Source of the DNA: Clostridium sp. CAG:452
GTDB taxonomy: Bacteria; Bacillota; Clostridia; TANB77; CAG-508
Length of the DNA stretch: 13,693 nucleotides
Direction of reading: 5' to 3'
Assembly (NCBI GenBank): GCA_000434035.1
Contig: FR893508.1
Location: 1 to 13,693 of the forward strand
Part shown: positions 1 to 6,389 of the stretch, piece after piece
How positions within the stretch are numbered: position 1 is the first letter of the stretch
Layout of the letters: every line of letters begins with the position of its first letter
Position numbers and translations under genes: made by a program
The notes under the pieces: model-generated
Databases searched by the model: none
Seen by the model: the letters and a program-made list of their open reading frames with translations, nothing else
Told to the model about the DNA's origin: nothing

Positions 1-61
1 TAAGCAGATTGCAATATAAGACTTTCTTATTTAGATATATATGAAATTTCTTTTCTCTCAA
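1..61 (-). CDS. Partial small ORF at the window edge, N-terminal 20 residues only
   Basis: A strong ribosome binding site (GGAGGTG, complement of 68-74) lies 6 bases before a TTG start at 61-59. The frame is open to the window edge and begins M-R-E-K-K-F-H-I-Y-L-N-K-K. This basic 'KKFHIYLN' opening resembles, from memory, short proteins carried by conjugative or mobilizable elements of Lachnospiraceae and other gut Firmicutes. That would fit the nearby tRNA genes and the base composition, which is richer in G+C than the genes further right. With only 20 residues the family assignment is a guess. The ribosome binding site is the best evidence that a gene starts here. Confidence 0.42.
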   Translation of the reverse strand, partial: MREKKFHIYLNKKVLYCNLL

Positions 62-176
62 AACAAACACCTCCAGTCGATACAATTTATATATGGAACA
101 AAGATAATTGTAGTTTGCGAATATCGTGCTATCGGCAAGGGAGGAAGTAATTAACAGCGTAACGACCGTCTTATTC

Positions 177-336
177 ATTAGCAAGAATTTCGAGCGATTT
201 TTTCTGCCATTAGCAGAGAGGGCATTTTCATTAGCAAAATAATGATTTTTTTGCTAATTTTTATTAGCAAGCCGTACACCTAAAAGGCGGACGACATTTG
301 TCCTAAATTCCATTAGCTGACGGAAAATCTGCTAAT
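177..336. repeat. Cluster of ATTAGCA repeats, direct and inverted
   Basis: The 7-mer ATTAGCA occurs at 177-183, 209-215, 230-236 and 263-269. It occurs inverted (TGCTAAT) at 252-258 and 330-336, and as a 6-base copy at 312-317. Most direct copies share a preceding C. Copies at 251-258 and 263-270 form a perfect 8-base palindrome, TTGCTAAT-TTTT-ATTAGCAA. The 312-317 and 331-336 copies form a second, wider inverted pair. I see no gene in 62-374. Repeats of this kind near a tRNA could be arm-type sites for a tyrosine recombinase or its excisionase, plasmid-type iterons, or part of a transfer origin. The function is inferred; the repeats themselves are directly visible. Confidence 0.7.
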
Positions 337-374
337 AAAACTTGCTGTTTTTTTAAGTTTTCGCATTTGGTCTG

Positions 375-422
375 AAAAATAAAAAACACCGAAAACCCTT
401 GATTTTACAGGGCTTTCCGGTG
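375..422 (-). terminator. Rho-independent terminator after tRNA-Arg
   Basis: Read on the minus strand, CACCGGAAAGCCCT pairs with AGGGTTTTCGGTG (one bulged base, one G-T pair). The hairpin occupies 387-422 and is followed by TTTTTTATTTTT (386-375). It lies immediately downstream of the tRNA at 430-506 and would end that transcript. Confidence 0.85.
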
Positions 423-429
423 GAGTTTT

Positions 430-506
430 TGGCGTTCCCGAGGTGATTCGAACACCCGACCTACCGCTTAGGAGGCGGTCGCTCTATCCAGCTGAGCTAC
501 GGAAAC
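430..506 (-). tRNA. tRNA-Arg, anticodon CCT (reads AGG)
   Basis: A complete cloverleaf of 77 bases including an encoded CCA. The acceptor stem is GTTTCCG/CGGGAAC, the D stem GCTC/GAGC, the anticodon stem ACCGC/GCGGT with loop CTCCTAA, and the T stem GGGTG/CACCT around TTCGAAT. The discriminator is G. Anticodon CCT decodes AGG, not CGG, so this gene does not supply a CGG reader. It sits between the decayed tRNA at 554-629 and the repeat cluster on its 3' side. An element inserted beside a tRNA 3' end would be placed like this. Confidence 0.95.
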
Positions 507-553
507 ATCTTAAAAAGCTATTCAATTTTAGTGTTTTATTAACTTGTTGTCAA

Positions 554-629
554 TCACTTTTTCTCCAAAGGTGGATGTTATAACAAACTCTTAGGAGGGG
601 AGCGCTCTATCCACCTGAGCTATAAGTGC
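554..629 (-). pseudogene. Decayed or highly unusual tRNA-Arg(CCT)-like gene
   Basis: On the minus strand from 629 the 5' half is canonical: GCACTTA, TA, D arm GCTC-AGGTGGATA-GAGC, then CTCCCCTCCTAAGAG with the same CCTCCTAAG core as the intact tRNA-Arg(CCT). After that the expected stem and the TTCGANT T-loop are missing. AAGTG at 559-555 can still pair with CACTT at 628-624, at about tRNA length. The anticodon arm can only be drawn as a 3-4 base-pair stem (CTC/GAG) around a nine-base loop. The most likely reading is a tRNA pseudogene, perhaps the original tRNA-Arg broken by an insertion whose edge lies at or left of 590. A real tRNA with an expanded loop is a remote alternative. Confidence 0.6.
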
Positions 630-661
630 ATACATTGGTATTATACACTAGTTTAAATGTT

Positions 662-690
662 TTGACAAGAAATATATATTATATTATAAT
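662..690 (+). promoter_or_regulatory. Sigma-A promoter of ttcA
   Basis: TTGACA at 662-667 and TATAAT at 685-690 are separated by exactly 17 bases, a full consensus match. The ttcA start is 38 bases downstream of the -10 box. Confidence 0.9.
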
Positions 691-727
691 GAATTGGAAT
701 TTGTTTAATTAAAAAGGACTGATATAT

Positions 728-1438
728 ATGCAACGTATTTTAAGTTATGTTAGAAAAGCAATAGATGATTATAATATGATAGAAGATGGAGATAAAATTG
801 CAGTTGGTCTATCTGGTGGTAAGGATTCTATAACCTTGCTTATGGCTCTAAAAAATCTTCAAATATTTTATCCCAAAAAATTTGAAGTTATTGCAATTAG
901 CATAAATCCTGGTTTTGAATTTTTTAATAGTGCTTTTTTAAAAACTACTTGTGAAAGAATTGGTGTTCAATATGTAGAGGAAAAAACTCATATTAAAGAA
1001 ATAGTTTTTGATATAAGAGAAGAAAAAAATCCATGTTCTTTGTGCGCAAATTTAAGGAGAGGAATATTAAATAGTGTAGCAATTAGAGAAGGCTGTAATA
1101 AAATAGCATTAGGTCATAATGAAGATGATGTTTTAGAAACTTTCTTTTTAAATTTATTATATGGAGGAAATATCAGCACTTTTGCTCCAACAGCCTATAT
1201 GGACAGATCTAAAATAACTTTAATTAGACCTCTTATTTATGCTCCAGAAAGATGTATAAAAACTTTTGTAAAGAAAAATGGTATAGAAGTTATGCCTAAA
1301 TGTTGCCCAATGGATGGAGTTTCAAAAAGAGAAGATATGAAAAATTTAATTTGGGAATTTCAAAAGAAAATTCCTAATGTTAAAGCAAATATTTATGGAG
1401 CAATTAAAAGAAGTAATATAAAAGGATGGAACAAATAG
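728..1438 (+). CDS. ttcA: TtcA-like tRNA 2-thiocytidine synthetase (PP-loop ATPase)
   Basis: The 236-residue product is predicted to thiolate cytidine 32 in certain tRNAs, using ATP to activate the base and an iron-sulphur cluster to deliver sulphur. The PP-loop ATP site SGGKDS lies at residues 29-34. The pair C103-x-x-C106 sits in CSLCANLRRG, which closely matches the TtcA signature, and further cysteines at 192-193 can supply the third cluster ligand. GHNEDDVLETFFLNLLYGG at 129-147 is also family-typical. It is shorter than E. coli TtcA (about 310 residues), as expected for the compact Firmicute forms. AAAAAGGA precedes the ATG. It is a single-gene unit with its own promoter and terminator, and contains no CGG in any frame. 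Substrate position is inferred from the family; TtuA-like activity is an alternative. Confidence 0.86.
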   Translation: MQRILSYVRKAIDDYNMIEDGDKIAVGLSGGKDSITLLMALKNLQIFYPKKFEVIAISINPGFEFFNSAFLKTTCERIGVQYVEEKTHIKEIVFDIREEKNPCSLCANLRRGILNSVAIREGCNKIALGHNEDDVLETFFLNLLYGGNISTFAPTAYMDRSKITLIRPLIYAPERCIKTFVKKNGIEVMPKCCPMDGVSKREDMKNLIWEFQKKIPNVKANIYGAIKRSNIKGWNK

Positions 1439-1453
1439 GTTCCATCCTTTTTA
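1420..1453. terminator. Bidirectional terminator between ttcA and pgcA
   Basis: A perfect 13-base-pair stem, AAAAGGATGGAAC (1420-1432) with GTTCCATCCTTTT (1439-1451), is followed by T-rich sequence. The loop AAATAG contains the ttcA stop codon (1436-1438). On the minus strand the arm is followed by TTTTATATTACTT, so it can also stop the converging pgcA transcript. Confidence 0.85.
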
Positions 1454-1460
1454 TTTGTTA

Positions 1461-3185
1461 TTACTTTAGTATTTCTCTCATTCCATTTCTTAAGTCTTCT
1501 ACTAATATATCTGCTTCTTCTAGGTTTTCTCCTTTTACACCCATGTACAATTTTATTTTTGGTTCTGTACCTGATGGTCTTATACATCCCCAAAAATCAT
1601 TTTCTAACTCAAAATATATAACATTTGATTTTGGTAAATCCTCATTATATGTTTCTCCTGTTATGCAGTCTTTAATTTTGCCATTTGAATAATCTCTTAA
1701 TTTTAATACTTTATATTTTCCAATTTCTTTTGGAGGATTGTTTCTTATGTCTTCCATCATATCCTTTATTTTCTGAGCACCTTCTGCTCCTTCTAAAACA
1801 ATAGCAATTTGGCTTTCTTTATAATATCCATATTTTTTATACATGTTTTGCATATTATCCCAAAGAGTTAATCCTTGTTTTTTATATAGAGCCGCTGCTT
1901 CTGAAAGTAACATTAAGGCAGCTATTCCATCTTTATCTCTTACTCTATCTCCAACTAAGCATCCATAACTTTCTTCATATCCCATTATACATTTATATGA
2001 ATTTTCTTTTTCGAATTCTCTTATTTTTGCTGCTACATTTTTAAATCCTGTCAATACCTCAAATAGCTTTACTCCGTTTTCTTCGCATATTTTATCTGTC
2101 ATATTTGAAGAAACTATTGTTTTTATCAAAGCAACATTTTTATCTAGTAGTCCTTTTTCTCTTTTTTGATTTATTAAATAATCTGCAACAGTAAGGCCTA
2201 TCATATTTCCATTAAATAATATGTAATCTCCTGTTTTGCTATCTCTTACATGTAATCCTATTCTATCTGCATCTGGATCATTTGCAACAACTATATCTGC
2301 TTGTATTTCTTTTGCGAATTTTAGTGCAAGCTCAAATGCAGCAGGGTCCTCTGGATTTGGATAGCTTACAGTTGGAAATCTTCCATCTGGTTCTGCTTGT
2401 TCTTTTACTATATGTACATTTGTAAATCCTAATTCATTTAAAATTCTTAAAGCTAATTTTTTTCCTGTTCCATGTAATGGCGTATATACTATTTTTATAT
2501 CTTTTCCATATTCTTTATCTATTTCTTTATTTAATGCAATTGATTTTAAATACTCAATATATTTGTTGTCAATTTCTTCTCCTATTGTATTATATAATCC
2601 TTTTTCTGTTGCTTCTTCCTCAGTAATTTCTTTAATGTCCGAATAGTTTTTTATTGCATTTACTTCTTCTGTTATTCCCGCATCCACAGGTGCAGAAATT
2701 TGTGCTCCATCTTCCCAATAAACCTTATATCCATTATATTTTGGTGGATTATGGCTTGCTGTAATTACTATTCCAGAAATGCAACCTAGTTCTCTTACTG
2801 TATATGATAGCTCTGGTGTTGGTCTTAAAGATTCGAATCTATATGTTTTTATTCCATTTGCATTTAATATTAATGCAGCTAATTTACTAAATTCTTGTGA
2901 CATATTTCTTGAATCATAAGCAATAGCAACCCCTTTATCTTGCCCATTGTTTTTTACAATATAGTTTGCCAACCCTTGTGTTGCTTTTCCTACAGTATAT
3001 TTATTCATTCTATTTGTTCCTACTCCCACAATGCCACGTAGTCCTGCTGTTCCAAATTCTAAATCTTTATAAAAGCTATCTTTTATTTCTGTTTCATCAT
3101 TTTTTATTTTTCTTAATTCTTCTTTTGTTTCTTCATCAATTTCATCACTTTCTAACCATTCCTGGTATCTTTTTAAATAATCCAT
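1461..3185 (-). CDS. pgcA: Phosphoglucomutase (alpha-D-phosphohexomutase family)
   Basis: The 574-residue enzyme interconverts glucose-6-phosphate and glucose-1-phosphate (possibly also mannose phosphates), feeding UDP-sugar synthesis. It shows the four family signatures in order: phosphoserine loop TASHNP at 142-147 (catalytic S144), metal site DPDADR at 303-308, sugar-recognition loop GYEESYG at 402-408 and phosphate-binding RPSGTEPK at 536-543. Its length matches B. subtilis PgcA (about 580). AGGAGG stands just before the ATG. It follows the uridylyltransferase gene by 30 bases on the same strand, so the two form an operon that makes a sugar-1-phosphate and activates it with UTP. All CGG trinucleotides in the gene are out of frame. 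Glucose is the likely substrate, but the sugar specificity is not decided by these motifs. Confidence 0.93.
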   Translation of the reverse strand: MDYLKRYQEWLESDEIDEETKEELRKIKNDETEIKDSFYKDLEFGTAGLRGIVGVGTNRMNKYTVGKATQGLANYIVKNNGQDKGVAIAYDSRNMSQEFSKLAALILNANGIKTYRFESLRPTPELSYTVRELGCISGIVITASHNPPKYNGYKVYWEDGAQISAPVDAGITEEVNAIKNYSDIKEITEEEATEKGLYNTIGEEIDNKYIEYLKSIALNKEIDKEYGKDIKIVYTPLHGTGKKLALRILNELGFTNVHIVKEQAEPDGRFPTVSYPNPEDPAAFELALKFAKEIQADIVVANDPDADRIGLHVRDSKTGDYILFNGNMIGLTVADYLINQKREKGLLDKNVALIKTIVSSNMTDKICEENGVKLFEVLTGFKNVAAKIREFEKENSYKCIMGYEESYGCLVGDRVRDKDGIAALMLLSEAAALYKKQGLTLWDNMQNMYKKYGYYKESQIAIVLEGAEGAQKIKDMMEDIRNNPPKEIGKYKVLKLRDYSNGKIKDCITGETYNEDLPKSNVIYFELENDFWGCIRPSGTEPKIKLYMGVKGENLEEADILVEDLRNGMREILK

Positions 3186-3215
3186 AAAATCCTCCTAATT
3201 ATTGATATATAATTT

Positions 3216-4461
3216 CTATGACCTATTGTGATATTTATTATATAATTCTCTTGCTGTTTCTACACTGTCCACTCCTGTTTTTCCTTTTACTGGAGCAAAT
3301 TCTTCTTCTCTATTTACTCTTAATATTGCCATGTCATCTAATTTTTGAAAACTATCAAATATAAAGCTTTCAAATTTATATGCATTTGGTTCACTAGGTT
3401 CAATTATATCTCCTTTTTCATTCATATATGTTGCTTTTTTAAAGGCACTATGATATGGCAATTTATTATTCCCTATATATTCTATTGCTTTTACATTAAA
3501 CATATTGCAATTAATATGTGATTCTCCATATACTAAATTTCCATTCTTATCTTTTTCTTCTGCCATTTCATCACTAATTTCTGTATATTCTATTACAGCA
3601 GGTTTTCCGTTCTTTTTGCAAAAAACTCCTACTTTTTCTTTAGGATTTGCTTTTACTAATGATTTTCCTATTGCTAATACTTTTTTATCTACTGCAACTC
3701 CAATAAGTATTTCATCAACCATTTTTACTAAAGGATTGTCAACAGGTCCAACAAAAATCCATTCTACTCCGTTGTTTTTCATGTCCTCTACAACATTGTT
3801 TTTAAACATTGCTTCAAAAATTCCGCCATGTCCATCTGCAGCTTCTTTTATTATTCCTTCTTTATCCAATAAAATTTTTCCATCTGTTCCTACCATAGGT
3901 AATTCACCTTGAACAAAAAATTTTATTTTGTCTTTTGGATAATTAAAATAATTATTTTTTTCAAAAAATTCCATCGTTTGTTTATTATTTTCTCTGCTTG
4001 TCATTATGTACCATGGAATATATACATCATAATTTGTTTTTGCAGTTTTTAAATTGTCGCACAATATTTCAAATAATGATTTATCTGGTTCTATTCCGAG
4101 CATAAACGTTCCTTTTGGTCCATTATGTCCGAAGTCTTGTTCCTTGCCCCCCTGCCATTGTAACAGCAGCTAATTTTCCTTTTTTTATTTCCTCAATTCC
4201 CAAATTTTTATAATGTTTTCTTTCCTCATCAGAAATATTATTTTTATCAATATATGTTATTGGTTCTATTTTTGCTTCATCTTTTTCGATTGGTTTTTTT
4301 GTATTTTCATATAACTTGTTTATTTGTTCAAAATTAATATTTAAAATTTGATTTATTAATTTTTCTTTTTTCTCTTGTGTCAATTTATCATAAAAAGCTA
4401 ATAAATGTTCTTGATTGTATTTTTTTAAAATTTCTTTTGCTTTTAAATATTGGTTATCCAC
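3216..4461 (-). CDS. UDPGP-family UTP--sugar-1-phosphate uridylyltransferase, read through a CGG +1 shift
   Basis: This enzyme resembles the eukaryotic-type UDP-N-acetylhexosamine/UDP-glucose pyrophosphorylases, which make UDP-sugars from UTP and a sugar-1-phosphate. The start is a GTG at 4461 with AGGAGG six bases upstream. The zero frame ends at codon 112 (CTT CGG ACA TAA). Skipping the C at 4131 gives 414 residues and restores the nucleotide-binding signature GGQGTRLGHNGPKG exactly at the junction. Later family features include DGHGGIFEA and GPVDNPLVK. An internal ATG right after the junction (4103) could be mistaken for the start of a separate gene, but that product would lack the UTP-binding loop. 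It is the first gene of an operon with phosphoglucomutase. GlcNAc-1-P, glucose-1-P and galactose-1-P are all possible substrates. Confidence 0.86.
4129..4131 (-). other. CGG +1 recoding site 1 (uridylyltransferase codon 111)
   Basis: The context is AGA CTT CGG ACA TAA. Reading CTT, skipping C, then GGA CAT AAT gives L-G-H-N inside the family signature GTRLGHNGPKG. In the zero frame translation stops one codon after ACA. Confidence 0.85.
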
Positions 4462-4496
4462 TTTAAGCCTCCTAAGATTTAATTTACTCTTGTTAT

Positions 4497-4523
4497 ATTA
4501 TATCAATTTACATTTTTAGTCAA
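4497..4523 (-). promoter_or_regulatory. Probable promoter of the uridylyltransferase-pgcA operon
   Basis: On the minus strand TTGACT (4523-4518) is followed after 15 bases by TATAAT (4502-4497), or after 17 bases by TAATAT. The downstream TGATATAATATAACA block is the same as in the promoter at 4870-4898. The gene start lies about 35 bases further on. Confidence 0.6.
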
Positions 4524-4535
4524 TAAATTTTAAAG

Positions 4536-4564
4536 AAAAGAGCCAGCAATATGCCAGCTCTTTT
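4536..4564 (-). terminator. Terminator of the 86-residue gene
   Basis: AAAAGAG (4536-4542) pairs with CTCTTTT (4558-4564), with additional G-C pairs inside and a small mismatch. On the minus strand it is followed by CTTTAAAATT. It begins 7 bases beyond the stop codon of the gene ending at 4572. Confidence 0.75.
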
Positions 4565-4571
4565 CTAGGAA

Positions 4572-4832
4572 TCAAATTTTTACCATAATGGAAATTTTGT
4601 AACCTCCATCACATTTGCCAACAGTAAAGACCTTGTAAGCTTTAGGATCGCTTATTATGCTCTCTACTTCGTCTTTAAAAGCTTCAACCTGTTCAGGCTT
4701 AGCCTTTACCCAGAGCTCATATTCAATCTGGTGCTTTTTTGCACTAAATCCTGAATTTAAATAGCTCTGACTAACTCCAAACATCTTAATAGCTATTCTA
4801 TCTATCTTCCGCTTGTAGTCTTTGGTTTTCAT
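4572..4832 (-). CDS. Unrecognised 86-residue protein of foreign composition
   Basis: I do not recognise this family. The product is soluble-looking with no membrane segment: a basic N-terminus, a charged helical middle rich in Glu/Lys (roughly residues 33-60), and a beta-like C-terminus ending GGYKISIMVKI. AAGGAAG lies nine bases before the ATG, and it has a consensus promoter and a terminator, so it looks like a complete cassette. Its G+C content and use of C/G-ending codons are visibly higher than in its neighbours, which suggests recent transfer. It is the only gene here with an in-frame CGG (codon 8, at 4811-4809) that must be read as arginine to keep the frame. A +1 shift there would hit TAG three codons later. 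It may therefore be poorly expressed in this host, or it may start at the internal ATG, codon 17. Confidence 0.62.
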   Translation of the reverse strand: MKTKDYKRKIDRIAIKMFGVSQSYLNSGFSAKKHQIEYELWVKAKPEQVEAFKDEVESIISDPKAYKVFTVGKCDGGYKISIMVKI

Positions 4833-4869
4833 GTTGTTATGCTTCCTTTCATAATTTTTTATCTGTTAT

Positions 4870-4898
4870 ATTATATCAGTTTTTATATATTATGTCAA
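4870..4898 (-). promoter_or_regulatory. Sigma-A promoter of the 86-residue gene
   Basis: On the minus strand TTGACA (4898-4893) and TATAAT (4875-4870) are separated by exactly 17 bases. The -35 box overlaps the TGA stop (4897-4895) of the upstream gene, so the two minus-strand genes are packed tightly but can be transcribed separately. Confidence 0.88.
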
Positions 4899-5425
4899 TT
4901 TGCTTGCTTTTCTTTATATATTTCAAATACATCCTCTATCTTATTTATACCAGATGTATTTATAATATATTCATGTTCATATAATATATCTCTAATATCA
5001 TCATCAAACTCTTCTACTTCAAAGCAATTAATTACTGTTATATATTTTTTATTATTTCTATACTTATTAAAATATCTTTCAATCATCTCATTTACTATTT
5101 TTATGTATTTTTTGCTACCGCTTACTAATATTATTGCCTCTTTTTCATTTTTTAATTTTTCTTTTATTGTGCTTTCAATATTTGTAAACTTTTGAACTTT
5201 AGTATTTTTCCAATTAATATCTAAAATCTGTTCTTTATTTTTTTCATTTAAAACTATTTTAGATAAAATTGTTTCTACATTTTTTCTTAAATCAAATTCT
5301 AAAAATGGAATAACTTCTATTTGTTCTTCTATTTGTTTGTTTAAATATGGTAATAACATAGTTACTAAATGAACACTACTTACATAAAATCCACACACTT
5401 TTTTTATACTGTTAGATTTCTCCAT
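4895..5425 (-). CDS. Unrecognised 176-residue protein divergent from spoIIR
   Basis: I do not recognise this family. The ATG at 5425 has a strong GGGGAGG eight bases upstream and a consensus promoter. The protein begins MEKSNSIKKVCGFYVSSVHL, has no clear signal peptide or long membrane span, and is rich in Lys, Glu, Ile and Asn. A segment around residues 96-103 (AIILVSGS) followed by charged helix and another hydrophobic strand (YITVINCF) suggests an alpha/beta nucleotide-binding-like fold. It could have an unnoticed role linked to the adjacent divergent spoIIR, since the two share an intergenic region carrying a Spo0A-box-like site. It has no in-frame CGG, and its composition matches the native genes. 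Confidence 0.8.
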   Translation of the reverse strand: MEKSNSIKKVCGFYVSSVHLVTMLLPYLNKQIEEQIEVIPFLEFDLRKNVETILSKIVLNEKNKEQILDINWKNTKVQKFTNIESTIKEKLKNEKEAIILVSGSKKYIKIVNEMIERYFNKYRNNKKYITVINCFEVEEFDDDIRDILYEHEYIINTSGINKIEDVFEIYKEKQAN

Positions 5426-5452
5426 ATTTGAACCTCCCCTAAGTTTTCCTAC

Positions 5453-5487
5453 TGGTAAATTTTACCATTTGTTTCCAATTGTGTCAA
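5453..5487 (-). promoter_or_regulatory. Promoter of the 176-residue gene with a palindrome on the -10 box
   Basis: On the minus strand TTGACA (5487-5482) and TAAAAT (5464-5459) are 17 bases apart. The -10 box is embedded in a perfect palindrome, TGGTAAA-T-TTTACCA (5453-5467), which looks like a repressor operator. The regulator is unknown. Confidence 0.75.
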
Positions 5488-5506
5488 TTAAAATCGTATT
5501 CTCTAA

Positions 5507-5513
5507 TTCGACA
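5507..5513 (-). promoter_or_regulatory. Possible Spo0A box between spoIIR and its divergent neighbour
   Basis: TGTCGAA, the core Spo0A box, lies 19 bases upstream of the -35 box of the minus-strand promoter and about 110 bases before the spoIIR start. A seven-base match is expected about once by chance in a window of this size and composition, so the position is the main support. Confidence 0.35.
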
Positions 5514-5624
5514 ATGTATATTTTTTTATTTTTGGTTAATACTTTTTTTAAAGAGATTTATTTACATTTTTTTAATTTAATAGAAATTCTATATTATTTT
5601 TCTATTAATTTTGGAGGGTTTAAT

Positions 5625-6284
5625 TTGAAAAAAGTAATAAACAATGTGTTTTTTAAAAGATTTTTGATTTTAATATTTCTTCTATTTATTTATACTATTA
5701 TATGCGCAGTTTCTTATGTTAATGCAGTTTCTTCAAATATTGAATCTAGTGTTTTTAGGTTACATGTTATTGCAAATAGTGATTCTAAAGAAGATCAAGA
5801 TTTAAAGTATATTGTAAGAGATAATATTTTAACATATATAAATGAAATTTCTAAAAATGCATCAACTAAAGAAGAAGTAATAGAAATAGCCCGAAATAAT
5901 ATTGATACAATTAAACAAATTGCGCAAGAAACAGTTTATGAAAATGGCTATAATTATTCTGTTAATATTAAAATAGGTAATTTTGCTTTTCCTACTAAAC
6001 AATATGGAGATATTTCTTTGCCTGCAGGTTTTTATGATGCATTAAGAGTAGAAATTGGAAGTGCCTCGGGTCAGAACTGGTGGTGCGTAATGTTTCCGCC
6101 TTTATGCTTTGTAGACGTTAGCTCTGGTGTTGTTCCTGAAGAATCTAAAGAAGTCTTACAAGAAAATTTATCTTATGAAGAATATAATTTGTTATCGGAA
6201 AACCAAAATAATTCCGACATGAATTTTAAGTTTAAAATTGTCGAACTTTTTCAAAATATAGGGATAAAATTGGCACAATCTTAA
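5625..6284 (+). CDS. spoIIR: Stage II sporulation protein R
   Basis: SpoIIR is made in the forespore under sigma-F, exported to the intermembrane space, and triggers SpoIIGA to process pro-sigma-E in the mother cell. The product is 219 residues (B. subtilis SpoIIR is about 224). I chose the TTG at 5625 because GGAGGG stands six bases before it and the next residues form a proper signal anchor: KK, then a hydrophobic span at about residues 9-30. The upstream in-frame ATG at 5469 would add an unlikely 52-residue tail. Family motifs are FRLHVIANSDS, DQDLKYIVRDNIL, FPTKQYGDISLPAGFYDALR and NWWCVMFPPLCFVD. A possible sigma-F-like element (GTATA at 5516, GGTTAATAC at 5534) has poor spacing, so I do not rely on it. 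CGG occurs only out of frame. Confidence 0.93.
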   Translation: MKKVINNVFFKRFLILIFLLFIYTIICAVSYVNAVSSNIESSVFRLHVIANSDSKEDQDLKYIVRDNILTYINEISKNASTKEEVIEIARNNIDTIKQIAQETVYENGYNYSVNIKIGNFAFPTKQYGDISLPAGFYDALRVEIGSASGQNWWCVMFPPLCFVDVSSGVVPEESKEVLQENLSYEEYNLLSENQNNSDMNFKFKIVELFQNIGIKLAQS

Positions 6285-6328
6285 AATTTTATTGTAAAAC
6301 GCTAGATTTTGTGATAATATTTTATAGT

Positions 6329-6364
6329 AATTAGAGTGTATAATTAATTACACTCTAATTTTTT
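6329..6364 (+). terminator. Terminator after spoIIR / murA leader hairpin
   Basis: AATTAGAGTGTA (6329-6340) and TACACTCTAATT (6349-6360) form a perfect 12-base-pair stem with an 8-base loop, followed by a run of T. It ends only 26 bases before the murA ATG and I see no strong promoter after it. murA transcripts either start before the hairpin (weak TTGTAA/GATAAT elements near 6289-6316) and pass through it, or arise by read-through. Confidence 0.82.
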
Positions 6365-6389
6365 AAGTAAAAATTTTTAAGGAGCAATT

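Noticed and set aside
177..336. CRISPR array
   Set aside because: The repeat unit is only seven bases, spacing is irregular and orientation is mixed, which does not fit a CRISPR array.
588..629. Second functional canonical tRNA-Arg
   Set aside because: The T-loop and most of the 3' anticodon stem are missing, so a standard cloverleaf cannot be drawn.
3216..4103. A separate 295-residue protein beginning at the ATG at 4103
   Set aside because: It lacks the UTP-binding loop and a ribosome binding site, and it joins perfectly to the upstream frame when one C is skipped. It is the C-terminal part of the uridylyltransferase.
5469..5624. N-terminal extension of spoIIR from the ATG at 5469
   Set aside because: The extension overlaps the divergent promoter region, has no ribosome binding site and would place 52 residues before the signal anchor. 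TTG at 5625 has GGAGGG at ideal spacing.
6239..6245. A third TGTCGAA Spo0A-like box
   Set aside because: It lies inside the spoIIR coding region away from any promoter, and about one chance match is expected in a window of this size and composition.
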